Part shown: positions 1-10,046 of the stretch, piece by piece
Layout of the letters: every line of letters starts with the position of its first letter
How positions within the stretch are numbered: the first letter of the stretch is position 1
Origin: Parietichytrium sp. I65-24A
Lineage: Eukaryota > Sar > Bigyra > Thraustochytrida > Thraustochytriidae
Direction of reading: 5' to 3'
DNA: 64,000 nt
Assembly: GCA_012862575.1 (NCBI GenBank)
Contig: BLSF01000014.1
Coordinates: 496,001 to 560,000, forward strand
Made by a program: the position numbers and the translations under genes
The notes under the pieces: generated by a model
Told to the model about the DNA's origin: nothing
Database searches by the model: none
Seen by the model: the letters and a program-made list of their open reading frames with translations, nothing else

Positions 1-1
1 G

Positions 2-1400
2 AAAGATATTATCAAAAGGTTTCCGACAATCAAGGAGTGCCAGAGTCTCATGCACGCAGATCTCAGGNACAAGTCCAAATCCAAGTCAAAAAGCAGGAGC
101 CGGAGTAGGAGTAGGAGCCGAAAGGGCTCTTCTTCGTCTTCAAGCTCTGGCTCTGGCAGCGACGACGAGGCGGAGATTAAGAGCGTTCTGAAAAGCGTCG
201 TATATGAACCAGCACGCGAAGGATATTGTGAAGAAGTTTCCGACAATCAAGGAGTGCCAGAGTCTCACGCACTCAGATCTCAGGGGCTTGGGGGTGTCTC
301 TATTTGGGCAGCGCGACAAGATCATCACTGCATTCAAGGAATACAAACCGAAGAAGAAAGGCAAGAGCAAGTCTCGAAGCAGAAGCAGGAGCAGGAGCAG
401 GAGTCGAAGCCGTAAAGGGTCGTCCTCGTCAGGAAGTGGAAGCGATGACGAGGCCGAAATCAAAAAGGTGCTGAAGGGAGTAGATATGGAAAAGTTTGCC
501 AGAGAAATTACGAAGAAATTTCCAACAATAGACGAGTGCAGAGGTCTCACACACAGTGACCTGCGCACCCTTGGAATCAATCTTTTTGGCCAGAGGGATA
601 AGATCATCAATGCATTTAAAGAGTACAAGCCTAAGAAGAGCAAGTCAAAGAGCAGAAGTAGGAGTAGGAGCAGGAGTAGGAGCCGAAAGGGCTCGTCCAG
701 CTCCTCAAGCAGCTCTTCCGGAGACGAAGAAGAAATCAGAAAAGTGCTCAAGTCAATTCGCTTGCCCGAGCATGCCAGAGCTGTGCTGAAGGCTGCGCCC
801 ACGATCAAAGAGTGTAAAACGCTGTCTTCGGCGAATCTGCGAGAAGCCGGAGTGACGAATTACTCTGATCGCGCCAAGATTATGGATGCCTTCAAGGAAT
901 ATAAGCCGAGAAGAAAAAGCCGCAGTCGAAGCAGAGGTTCGTCTTCGTCCATGTCCGACTCTGAGATAATTCTAGAGATTCTGGGTACTGTCCATCAAAA
1001 GCAGCTCTATAGAGCCTTGGCAAAAGCAGGATTTGATACCGTTGCTAAGTGCAAACGGCTTACGCAAGCAAATTTGAGGGAAATGGGCATTACTACGTAT
1101 CAAGATAGGGACAAAGTCTTGAGAGCGTTCAGAGACTATTCTTCGGGCGATTCTTCCGATTCATATGCTGTCTCGAAGAGCAGGTCAAACTCGAGGTCCT
1201 TTAAGCGTTTCATGGTCGGGGATTACGTGTATCATGTGGAAGCCCCTTCTAAAATCGGAGTCATCGACAGCGCTTCGCGAGGCCAATATAACGTCAAGTT
1301 TGGCAGGAAGGTATGGGGGCCGTATGATGCCTCTATGCTGAACTACTCTCCTCGTCCCCCGAAGAAGAAAGGCTGGCTGAGTCGTTTAATGTCAGTTTAA
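2..1400 (+). CDS. Tandem SAM-like / RS-linker repeat protein, 5' incomplete, with frameshift
   Basis: The frame is open from the window edge and stops at TAA 1398-1400. The protein is a string of about 50-residue helical units with a shared core (F-P-T-I-K-E-C, S-D-L-R-x-L-G, Q-R-D-K-I, A-F-K-E-Y-K-P) that resembles SAM domains. Units are separated by Lys/Arg-Ser dipeptide runs followed by poly-Ser and an acidic stretch. Four units follow the ATG at 204 and part of another precedes it; the last two are more diverged. The C-terminal ~55 residues (V-G-D-Y-V-Y-H ... Y-N-V-K-F-G) look like a small SH3/KOW or Tudor-type barrel. Arg-Ser runs suggest a nuclear, splicing-related or condensate-forming role; this is inference. 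The upstream unit reads in another frame: one extra base lies near 200-203 relative to the other units, and an N at 68 deletes most of a unit. Both look like repeat mis-assembly, though ATG 204 could also serve as a start. Confidence 0.6.
68..68. other. Assembly gap (single N) inside a repeat unit
   Basis: The N follows the D-L-R of one SAM-like unit and is followed directly by the Lys-Ser linker. About 25 codons present in the sister units are missing, so the N marks a collapsed repeat and not one unknown base. Confidence 0.75.
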
Positions 1401-1889
1401 GTCCAGACCTCAGAATACCACTTAATTTGTAGTCGGTTTCTCTCATGGGAACGTCTATTCCAATTTCATTGATCAAGAACCAAGTAAATATGTATTTATC
1501 GTATTTTTCTTATCTTTTCTTTCTCGAATTTAGAGACCTAACAACGAGTACAGACCTAGTGGTCATCTCTGACGTCTCTCTATCATGATACCAAAACTGA
1601 GAACCGAGTACAGAGAATTGCGAGCACCGATGAGCACCGGCAAACGAGTTTGAGAACAAAGCGTGGAACCAAAACTGAATGATTGATGCCCAACAAAGCA
1701 CGTTAAGCTGATATAGTCTTCTGGACAAATGAGACTTTTTGCTGGACACATTATGTACAAGGAACGTGGGCCCTGACTTTTGGGCACATCTTCTGACATC
1801 CTATAACGCCAACAGGAATGTAGAAATCAGAGGAAGAAAGACAGCGAAAACGAAAATTTTTGAATTAAGCAGTAGCGAATTCTAAGCGT

Positions 1890-2475
1890 CCGTAAATAGT
1901 AATCAGCTGAAGGAGAATTTTGTTGGGTGATTTTTTTTCATGGTTGTGGCCAGTAGGTTTGAGACAAAAATACAGCGCTTTAGGACTTCCTAGTCCGCAA
2001 ATATTTCTAAAAAGGTAAATAGTTGCTTCGTGGAGGTCAGGTACAAACATACACCTGCACTTTGCAGGTATCGAATGGCCTTAAGTAGAGAAATTCAGAT
2101 TCACCGTACCAAATCCGGTTAATAAGTATTATCGAATTTCTCTAGCTGAGTTTTTTTCGTGGTTGTGGACAGTAGGTTTGAGACAAAAATACAGCGCTTT
2201 AGGACTTCCTAGTCCGTAAATATTGTTGAAAAGGTGAATAGTTGCTTTGTGGACATCAGGTACAAACATACACCTGCACTATGCAGGTATTGAATGGCCT
2301 TATTCCGAGTTATTGGGATTCACAGTACCAAACTCTGTTAAGAAGTAGTATCGAATTTCTCCAGCTGAGTTTTTTGGGTGGTTGTGGACAGTAGGTTTGA
2401 GAAAAAAATACAGCGCTTTAGGACTTCCTAGTCCGTAAATATTGCTAAAGAGGTAAATAGTTGCTTCGTGGACGT
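1890..2475. repeat. Tandem repeat, ~219-bp unit, nearly three copies
   Basis: The segment beginning CAGTAGGTTTGAGA recurs at 1951, 2170 and 2389, an exact 219-base spacing. Copies share the tract around ATACAGCGCTTTAGGACTTC and differ by few substitutions, so the duplication is young. The first copy is more diverged at its left end, and the third breaks off near 2475 in unrelated sequence. Confidence 0.85.
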
Positions 2476-2754
2476 TACCCTCACCACCCTCTTTTGAGTT
2501 GCCCGCCGAGATTTGCTCCGATGCACAATGAATGTCCTTACCTCGTTTCTGTGATTCATTTTTGTGTGGTGAGTCACTCTCGGGTTCCCCAGCTGGCGTT
2601 TTGTACCTCGTGTTTGCGAGGGCGACAACCCAGCGGGGCTGAGAACCCCTGCCACAACTTCTCCTTTTCACCTCTCTGTGTTTTTTGTTGTCAATTGAAA
2701 TTCACAAATATATAACGCGCACGCCTCACGGACGAATAGACGCCTTCACATCTG

Positions 2755-2912
2755 TTGGCACAAACATACATCGCAAAGTGCAGGTGTTGAAGATTCACAG
2801 TACCTATCTCTGTTAAGAAATAGTATCGAATTTCGTTAGCTGAGTTTTTTTCGTTGTTGTGGCCAGTACCGTACGTTTTAGTCCGTAAATAGCTGAGAAG
2901 GTAAATCGTTCC
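2755..2912. repeat. Displaced, diverged copy of the 219-bp repeat
   Basis: After about 280 bases of unrelated sequence, a partial fourth copy appears. It holds the GCACAAACATACA tract, the AGTATCGAATTTC tract, a T-run, GTTGTGGCCAGTA and TAGTCCGTAAATA in the same order as the array, but has lost the block around TACAGCGCTTTAGG. Confidence 0.7.
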
Positions 2913-3104
2913 GACTGCCTTTGAACGACCGCGTAGTACACACTTCTGACACAGCAACAGCAGCAACAGGATGCAACAGGACCACAAGCAGACACGCAAC
3001 ACTCTCTCGCTGCACGTTGCTTCCATCCATCCATCCGTCCCTACCGACCCACCTACCGAGACGCGCGTGCGTGCGCTTCCGCACCTCATCAGCCAGGAAA
3101 AAAA

Positions 3105-3161
3105 ATGGAGCAGTTGCGACAAGACTTGAAGCTCAACAAGAAGGACTCGAAGGAGAAGAAG
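3105..3161 (+). CDS. Possible gene start cut off at an assembly gap
   Basis: An ATG in a purine-rich context (AAAAAAATGG) opens 19 codons rich in Lys, Asp, Gln and Leu, which look coding and hydrophilic. The frame runs into the N at 3162. Sequence after the N is AT-rich and looks non-coding, which fits two contigs having been joined there. The product cannot be identified. It may be chance. Confidence 0.25.
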
Positions 3162-3162
3162 N
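3162..3162. other. Assembly gap (single N)
   Basis: Second ambiguous base in the window. Sequence character changes across it from Lys-rich coding-like to AT-rich spacer. Confidence 0.6.
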
Positions 3163-5243
3163 TCCACAGACGCATTTTTGGTTTGGTTGTGTTCTCATTT
3201 CTGATCTGTGAATTCTGTGAAGAACAAGGCACGGCAAGCACCTTGGCACAAAGCACGCAAGAAAGAACATTCGTTTCGTTTGAACCCACCCGTTTGATTA
3301 CAACAGTAAATTCAGAACAGCTGAACAGCTGAGAGTGAGCTGCGAAGTTTAGTCTGAATTCCGTTCCGAACATTCTAAATTTATTTAGAACTTGCTGAAC
3401 TTGCCAACATGTCATCCAGAAGAGGTGAAAGAGTTCCTTCTGACTCAGGCGGCCACGTCACACTATGTCACACTCATTCTCGAGCACAATGGAACCCAAG
3501 TCAGTTCTGAGCCGAGTTTCACGGACATCTTTCATGAACAGTTTCTCAGAATAGGTTGACTGCGAAAACATCTCAGACGGCCCAGACAGCATAGGGTTCC
3601 GTATGGAGTATGAAACTTGGTGGGACCTGTGTGCCAACAAGACATGCATGCGCCAAGAAGCACGGCGTTTGCATGTGTTTGCCGTTGTTCTTGTTCAACT
3701 TGGTCCGCCCAGCACTATGACTGCTATGAGTTCGAGCTATCGTCTCAGAGTCAGTACTAAAATGTACTGAGCAGTGGTAGCTGTGGTTGAGACATGCATT
3801 GCGTCGTGCCATGGACGAGCGATGCTGCGGATGTGACTAGGACGTGTGGTAGCAACTTGGCGTGCTTTGCTTCCGGAGCCCGATGACTCATGAATACCAG
3901 AGTAGTACCAGGTCAGGCTCGAGTTCTGGACGTCAAACAACAAGTTGAGCATAGTTGAGCTGGAAAATAACTCGTATTTGTTTAAATTCAATTTGCTTTT
4001 AATGTAATTTAGTGTAGTATCAAATTGCTTCGACCCACTTTGCGGATGTTGAGAGTAGCAAGCAACCGGGCAGATACAATGGGTTTGGAACTAACTCCAA
4101 TACTCAATCAAAAGCTTCAAGCACTTCAAACGCACCTTTCGCCAAAATCGCGGAAGGCATCGGAAGGCGCTTGCTTGGATGGCCTGACTGTGCGTAGCAT
4201 CGCCCCAGGGGCGTCGTTCCGAGCAGCAAACAAAGCTGACAACATCTGACAACGATACCGATGGATAGGTACGGACAGTACTCACTGTCAGTACACAATA
4301 GATGTGTCAACGCATCGCGTCATGAAGTCTGTGAGGATGAGCTGACCCGGATTCGCGACTCAGAGAAGCTGTCATGCAAACACAATGTCTGTGGCTCAAC
4401 CCTCATTCTTCGCAGCTTCGAAATAAGTATAAAAGTTACCGGGAAATGCTTTGTGCACACAGATGGAAGCAAGGCAAGGGCAAAAAGGTGGCCAAAGGAA
4501 AGAGATCGTGATGGAGTGGAGAGACGGGATACGAACGCATCCAAGCTTTGCTAATGTACTGCGCAATGTGTTAGACGTAGTACGCGACGGAAGACAAAGA
4601 TCAACAAAATGTCTCAAGGCTGAGGATCGCAATCACATGGAAATTTCCCACAAACCGCACGGCTCGCACGGAGTCTCGCTGGCAGTAGCGTCATAGAAAG
4701 AATTCCAAGTTGTCGTGACTCACGTTCAAGCTCCTCCTAGTCATGCCATGGTCCGCTCAAGTTTGATCCCAACGCGCTCACAGTTCGTGTCCGAGTCGGT
4801 GCAGTGAGTACCAGTGACCGTAGAGTAAACTAGCCCCGAGACCTCTGCTCAGCAATCCGTCAGAGGGCGACGTTGTTCATTTGGGTTGCGAAGCGAAACG
4901 AATGAGCTTGCAACAACCGTCGATGGAGCGCGCTATGAAATAGCCTTTCACATCTTTTCCGTCCTCAATTCTCGCATCAATTGGCTCCCGCGGCGCCCCA
5001 ACCCGGTCTCGGATCAAGCATTTCATAAGCGCTGCGTAGTCGGACAACCCTGCGCACTGCTGGTCCTTCCAAGATTCTCATTGCCGCACATGTTTGATCT
5101 TGATCATGCATTGATTGAGAAACATAGTACAAATCTGCCACGCCGATCCCTACGGTGCGCCATCCAACCTACATACAGGTCTCCTCACAGAACCTTTCCC
5201 TTGCATCACATCTCCCGTGCACTGTAGCAGATCCCAAACTGAC

Positions 5244-5283
5244 AAACCCGCGCAGTGGTCGTGAAACCCGCGCAGTGGTCGTG
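5244..5283. repeat. Perfect 20-bp tandem duplication upstream of the desaturase
   Basis: The unit AAACCCGCGCAGTGGTCGTG occurs twice head to tail, ending 57 bases before the desaturase ATG. The position suggests 5' leader or core promoter; any regulatory role is inference. Confidence 0.85.
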
Positions 5284-5340
5284 AAAAAACCACAAACAGA
5301 CGGCTTCGGGCTTGGAAGAAAAGAATATTAAAGTCGAAGA

Positions 5341-6525
5341 ATGGCAGCTGCCAACTTGCAAACGATGCAGAACGCCTCACTGGTCGATGCGGACGCGCAA
5401 GCCGAGGCGCTCTACGCAAGCCGCATGATGGGCATCACGATCACCTTGGCAATCGGAGGAGTGATGACCTACTTTGGTACACGGCAGCCGAGGGACGATG
5501 CGCCCATGCGGATCAAGGACATGCCAGAAGGCTACAAGCCTCGAGATGAGTTGGAGCAGAAGGCAGTCGACTCTTATGAGAGAAAACAGGAACTCCCTCT
5601 CATCCCATGGCTCATGGCCAACATTAGGTGGGTCATGGCCACCTACATCACCGGAGTTCACGTCCTTGCTGTCGTTGGGCTCCCTTACCTCCTCGACTGC
5701 AAGGTCGAGACACTCTTGGCCTTGCCCGTGTTTTACATCTTTAGCGGCTTCGGAATTACTGGAGGGGCGCACCGCCTGTGGAGCCACAAGGCATACAAGG
5801 GCTACACCCCATACCGCTTCTTCGTCATGCTGTGCAACTCGATGGCCAACCAAGGTACAATTTACCACTGGAGCCGCGATCATCGCACTCACCACAAGTA
5901 CAGCGAGACCAAGGCCGACCCACACAACGCTCTGCGCGGATTCTTTTACGCACATGTGGGATGGCTCCTCTTCAAAAAGGACCCACGCGTGAAGTTCGCC
6001 GGCGCGCACATCAACATGAGCGATCTCGCGGCTCTTCCCGAGATCAAGCTGCAGCGCCGCTTTGACCCATGGTGGAATCTGTTCTGGTGCTTTGGCTTTC
6101 CAACGCTGGTGGCTTCGATCGGCTGGGGCGAGTCTCCAACCAAGGCCTACTTCATCCTCGGAGTGCTGCGCTACGTGCTCGTGCTGAACGCCACTTGGCT
6201 GGTCAACAGCGCAGCGCACATTTGGGGCGGCCACCCGTACGAAGACTCGCACCCAGCTGAGAATCCATCGGTGGCCATTCTGAGCATGGGCGAGGGTTGG
6301 CACAACTGGCACCACGCATTTCCGCATGACTATGCCGCATCTGAGCTTGGCGTGTCTGCGCAGTTCAACCCCACCAAACTGTTCATCGACTTTTGCGCCA
6401 AGATCGGGCTCGTATACGAGCGCCGCAGAGCCACCGAAATGTGGAGCACCCGCCGCAAGAACAAGGGGTACAAGAACGTGGACCTCGTTGGGCCACCGTT
6501 CCTGCGCCAACGCGTGGTCAGCTAA
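5341..6525 (+). CDS. Acyl-CoA delta-9 desaturase (stearoyl-CoA desaturase type)
   Basis: 394 residues from ATG 5341. This family introduces the first cis double bond into saturated acyl-CoA at the ER membrane, using O2 and electrons from cytochrome b5. The three histidine clusters that hold the di-iron centre are intact: HRLWSH at 144-149, HRTHH at 181-185 and HNWHH at 321-325. The extra conserved N-S-A-A-H stands at 279-283. Hydrophobic segments flank the first cluster (about 97-140) and lie at about 230-280. There is no C-terminal cytochrome b5 domain of the yeast Ole1 kind, so a separate b5 donor is expected. The ~85-residue N-terminus has one hydrophobic stretch (about 30-45) and could hold a signal anchor. 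No intron. Substrate preference and exact position of the double bond cannot be read from sequence. Confidence 0.92.
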   Translation: MAAANLQTMQNASLVDADAQAEALYASRMMGITITLAIGGVMTYFGTRQPRDDAPMRIKDMPEGYKPRDELEQKAVDSYERKQELPLIPWLMANIRWVMATYITGVHVLAVVGLPYLLDCKVETLLALPVFYIFSGFGITGGAHRLWSHKAYKGYTPYRFFVMLCNSMANQGTIYHWSRDHRTHHKYSETKADPHNALRGFFYAHVGWLLFKKDPRVKFAGAHINMSDLAALPEIKLQRRFDPWWNLFWCFGFPTLVASIGWGESPTKAYFILGVLRYVLVLNATWLVNSAAHIWGGHPYEDSHPAENPSVAILSMGEGWHNWHHAFPHDYAASELGVSAQFNPTKLFIDFCAKIGLVYERRRATEMWSTRRKNKGYKNVDLVGPPFLRQRVVS

Positions 6526-7245
6526 ACGTGTCTGTCCTCGCCGCGCCAGCGCCTTTGTCCACACCCACGCTCGCGTGCGCTTGCGAGCTCAAAACGCCGT
6601 AGCCCAAGTGTCAGCGCGCACACTCGAGCGATATCGTTCCCAGTCGCACACCGAGATACTCTGTAAGCCTTGCCCACACATTATGCTTTCCCTGACCTGC
6701 GCCAAGCGGCATCTCGAGCGCCAATTGCAAGTATCAGTGAGTGCTCGAGAACCTTTGCAAGCCGGGCACTCGAGGATCCAACACGTACGCTTACTCGCGC
6801 GTCACGCTTTTTTGGAGTACGTGCTTGGCTAGAGTAGAGCTCTGTCAAATCTGGCTGTACAGGGCAATTAGTAGCATCGTTCGGAATTCTGTCTATTTCT
6901 AAAAGTTTTTATATAATTACAACATCTGCGATAATATCCACTCCGCACTTCCTCTGCACTGCACGACCCGTCTTCTTCACGAACTCGACCGAACCTGTGC
7001 TGTTAGTCCATTCGATCCCATGCGTGTTTTGCTGTGCGTACTTGCATGATCATTGGGGATTGGATGTGTGATGGCGGTATGCGCGCTTGCGATTGTTGAA
7101 AGACTCGACGGTTTGGGATGCAATAATATCGTTTGTCGTGTTTGGTTAGTTTGTTGGTTTGCTGTGCGGAAAGTAGTTAAAATTCGCACGTTGGAACTGC
7201 GAGCTTGACGATCGTTGGGAATTGATGTTTACAAATTGTTTTTTT
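6526..7245. other. Spacer between desaturase and ARL2BP genes
   Basis: 720 bases between two convergent genes, serving as the 3' flank of both. I see AT-rich stretches near 6900 and 7230 but no gene or RNA. Confidence 0.6.
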
Positions 7246-7818
7246 TTACATTACAGTCGCGATGCGCTCGACGAGGAGGCCAGAGCCGTCGAATCCAGAG
7301 CCATCGAGAGTAGACTTGTACGCAAGCATAAGTGACTTGAACTCGTCAAAGTCGCCGCAACTGAGAAGAATGTCGAATACATCGCCGGTGATCTCGTTCT
7401 TCCGCTTCTCGCACATGTGCGCAAACCTATCAAGGCGAAAGCCAGGAATGCACCGCTTGAGCTGCTTCTCCAAGTACGACTCAATGGTGTCCGTGTACGA
7501 GTTGAAAACGTCCGTGTATTCGAGCTTGTTTTCGTCGCTGTCCTCAAAAATATCGCAATGCTCTTCGCAAAACGTCTTTTGCAGCTCCACAAACTTATCG
7601 TCCAAGATGATGTCCTCCAAGTGGCCCACCACCTCATCAAACTCGTTGTCTTCTCTCGACCCGCCTGTTCCGCAACAAAGCACATCATCGTCCACTTCGT
7701 CCAGCGCCACCATCTTGGACTCCGCTCGTCGCGAGTCTTCTTCGCGCTCCCCAATCGACATCTCCTTCATCTCCTTCTCCAGCCTCCTGGGCGACGAGCA
7801 CTGCCGAGACGCGAACAT
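7246..7818 (-). CDS. ARL2BP: ADP-ribosylation factor-like 2-binding protein (BART domain)
   Basis: 190 residues from the ATG at 7818; the longer frame begins at GTG 7911 and was not used. Residues ~60-168 form the BART helical domain, with the family's pattern: L-E-D-I-I-L-D-D near 67, F-E-D-S-D-E-N-K-L-E-Y near 91, I-P-G-F near 124 and E-I-T-G-D-V-F-D-I-L-L near 142. BART proteins bind GTP-loaded ARL2 or ARL3 and act in mitochondria, the nucleus and at cilia or basal bodies in animals. The ~60-residue N-terminus is acidic and Ser-rich and not conserved; an inner Met at residue 17, 20 or 36 is an alternative start. The domain length matches the animal protein (about 163 residues in total). 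A (GTGA)n tract lies 5' of the gene. Confidence 0.82.
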   Translation of the reverse strand: MFASRQCSSPRRLEKEMKEMSIGEREEDSRRAESKMVALDEVDDDVLCCGTGGSREDNEFDEVVGHLEDIILDDKFVELQKTFCEEHCDIFEDSDENKLEYTDVFNSYTDTIESYLEKQLKRCIPGFRLDRFAHMCEKRKNEITGDVFDILLSCGDFDEFKSLMLAYKSTLDGSGFDGSGLLVERIATVM

Positions 7819-7956
7819 CCTTTGTGTCCCCTTTGCCAACGCCAACCAACTGCCTACGCCAATAAGCCCGATACGTGCGATGAATCGTTGAATGCGTTGA
7901 ACGCGATGCACGCCTTGTTCGCGCTGCGGAGTGCGAGATGCTGGGATTTACTGACC

Positions 7957-7998
7957 GTGAGTGAGTGAGTGAGTGAGTGAGTGAATGAGTGAGTGAGT
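7957..7998. repeat. (GTGA)n microsatellite
   Basis: About ten GTGA units with one GAAT interruption, located just upstream of the minus-strand ARL2BP gene. Confidence 0.9.
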
Positions 7999-9683
7999 TA
8001 AGGGAGAGGCTCTTTCACGCTGGAAGTAAGCCGAGTTGTCTAACTTTTGAGCTGGCACAGGATTCGAGCTAACACCATTATCGTCCTTTCTTTCTCAGAA
8101 TGGAACCTATCTCGAACGCCTCCTTCTTCACCGTGTCAGACCATTCGTTCAATCTTTCTTTCATTCTTTCATTCTTTCATCTTTCCTTCTTTTATAACTG
8201 TTTTGCAATTTGTAATTTATTGCCTTGAAAGGATTTCATTTTACGATTGCAATGCATTGCAGCTTATTTTCGTTTCGATGTAAGTAAAAAAGACACAAGT
8301 AAACTGAGTAAACTTCAACTCGCAATCTCACGGTCCACAAACCTCCCCGCCAGATACCGCAATCCATAGCAGTCCCTACAACTCGCAAACGGCCATATTT
8401 AGAAAAATCTCTCTAATCCAAACTCATAGCCTCTGCGCAGTGTCCGTTCGCAGGGAGAACGCTTCCTTTGTTCGTTGAGTGATGACGTCAGGCTGGAGGG
8501 GCGAGTTAGCGGCTGGTGACGTCACAGGCTGAAGGTGTCTGAGCAGACTGCTACTGCCAGTGACTATCCGCAGCGCTAGCGCATCGACGTGCGCGTTTGA
8601 CATCCGTGTCGACGAGAAATGATATATTTGTCTAAGAGAGTCGAGAAAACAGAAAAGAAATGAGAGAGATCGTCGTCGTCGTGAAAGAGAAAAAGAATGG
8701 GAAAGAGAGATGTGTTGGCAGGTGTCGATAGTGCCGATCGACGGTGAAAGTGAGACTATCGAGAGCTAATTGCACATTGTAACTTTCAATGTACAATGCA
8801 CTTGCTTCGGTTTGGCTATGAAAGGAAGTATGGATGTACAAACGGATGCACTACTCTTGGACCGAGTGCAGCCTGTCGCGGCAAGCAGCCTCCCTCCCTC
8901 CCCTCCTCCAGCGCTTCCCCTTTCTTTCTCTTACTCTTTCGAGTTTTGAGCTTTGAATTTTGAGCTTAAAAGTCTTGGATTTTGATGATCGCTCAAAGCT
9001 TTCTTGTTGTGTAAGCTTACTGAGTACCGGTCACGTTGTCCTGAAAAGATGAACTGCAGCGTTCACACAACACCGGGACAGAACATATAAACTGATGTTT
9101 ATCTTTTAGAAGTTATCGAAACTGACAGTTTGCACTACGCTAGAAAGTGTGCCGGAGCGTCGAGTTTGGGATCCCGCGCCGTTCATGTTGAAAGTGCACC
9201 TTGCACTTTGCAAATTAACGAAGAGAAACTGGAGGGAAATGGAAGCGGCCTTGACCTCTCCGCCCTCGACTTGCTAGCAAGCCGTGACCGCTGGAACATC
9301 GACGACAAGCACGACACGCAAGTCTCCGCTCACGCGCGAGCAATCTTGTCGAACTTGGGTTCCGGCCGCTGCACTTGAGACCTCGTCGTCGTAGACATTC
9401 AGAGCATTCAGTGCATTCATTCTATCTGACTTTTCGTTACTCGAGCACAGTGCCAAGAAATGCGGCCATGCCCAGCCACAGCCACAGCGAAATTAAAAAA
9501 ATTTAGAGTTTAGCAAATAGTACTTTCATATATTTTCATGTTGAATCGAAACGAGCACGAGCTGACTGACTGTCACGGTGAGAACAACCAACTCACAGCG
9601 AGCGAGTGAGTGAACGAGCGAGTAAGTGAGTGAGAGAAAAAGCTTTTCTTGTTTCGTAGCAGAGCTGAGCAATGCTGAGCCAG

Positions 9684-9686
9684 GGA

Positions 9687-9717
<31 letters not shown>
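9684..9717. repeat. (GAAA)n microsatellite
   Basis: Eight uninterrupted GAAA units followed by a G-run in the spacer 5' of the adrenodoxin reductase gene. Confidence 0.9.
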
Positions 9718-9936
9718 GGGTCCAAGCTTAGCGGCACTTATCCTCTCGCATAGGCAAGAGACCCAGGGTGCACCGGCTGCGGCGATCTCTCATGATCTCT
9801 CATGATCTCTCACTCTCTTTCTCTCTTTCTCACTTTCTCTCTGTCTCACTGTGGCTGCCTTCTACTCCGCGAGTACAAACGCGCTCGGCGGCTCCAAAGA
9901 AACAAGCATAACGTGCCAGACTCGCAACGCAGGTAC

Positions 9937-9976
9937 GCAGGTGAGCAGGTGAGCAGGTGAGCAGGTGAGCAGGTGG
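9937..9976. repeat. 8-bp tandem repeat (GCAGGTGA) in the 5' flank
   Basis: Four perfect GCAGGTGA units plus a fifth ending in GG, 70 bases before the ATG of the adrenodoxin reductase gene. The unit contains the E-box-like hexamer CAGGTG and also GGTGAG, which resembles a splice donor. Confidence 0.9.
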
Positions 9977-10046
9977 CTCTCGCGTGGAGAAAGGTACACA
10001 CAGGTGCAGGGCGGCATCGCAGAGAGTTTCGAGAACAAGTGTCGTC

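Larger units (their letters stand above)
1401..5340. other. Long spacer, no supported complete gene
   Basis: About 3.9 kb with stops in all frames. It holds the 219-bp repeat array, the N at 3162 with a possible truncated gene start, and the 20-bp duplication just before the desaturase gene. Short frames here mostly begin at TTG or GTG and show no recognisable domain. Confidence 0.6.
7819..10046. other. Spacer with microsatellites between divergent ARL2BP and adrenodoxin reductase genes
   Basis: 2.2 kb without a supported gene. It holds (GTGA)n at 7957-7998, a (TTCATTCT)-like tract near 8156-8190, (GAAA)n at 9684-9717, a CT-rich block at 9780-9845 and an 8-bp repeat at 9937-9976. Both flanking genes must draw their promoters from it. 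Confidence 0.6.

Noticed and set aside
140-808. 222-codon minus-strand frame with Leu-rich runs resembling membrane segments
   Set aside because: Poly-Leu arises from antisense of the Arg-Ser repeats; not a membrane protein.
5377-6564. 395-codon frame antisense to the desaturase
   Set aside because: Its translation has no domain, while the sense strand carries all three histidine boxes. It is a composition shadow.
8775-8798. Small inverted repeat CATTGTA...TACAATG
   Set aside because: Seven-base arms with an imperfect surround; expected by chance in AT-rich spacer.
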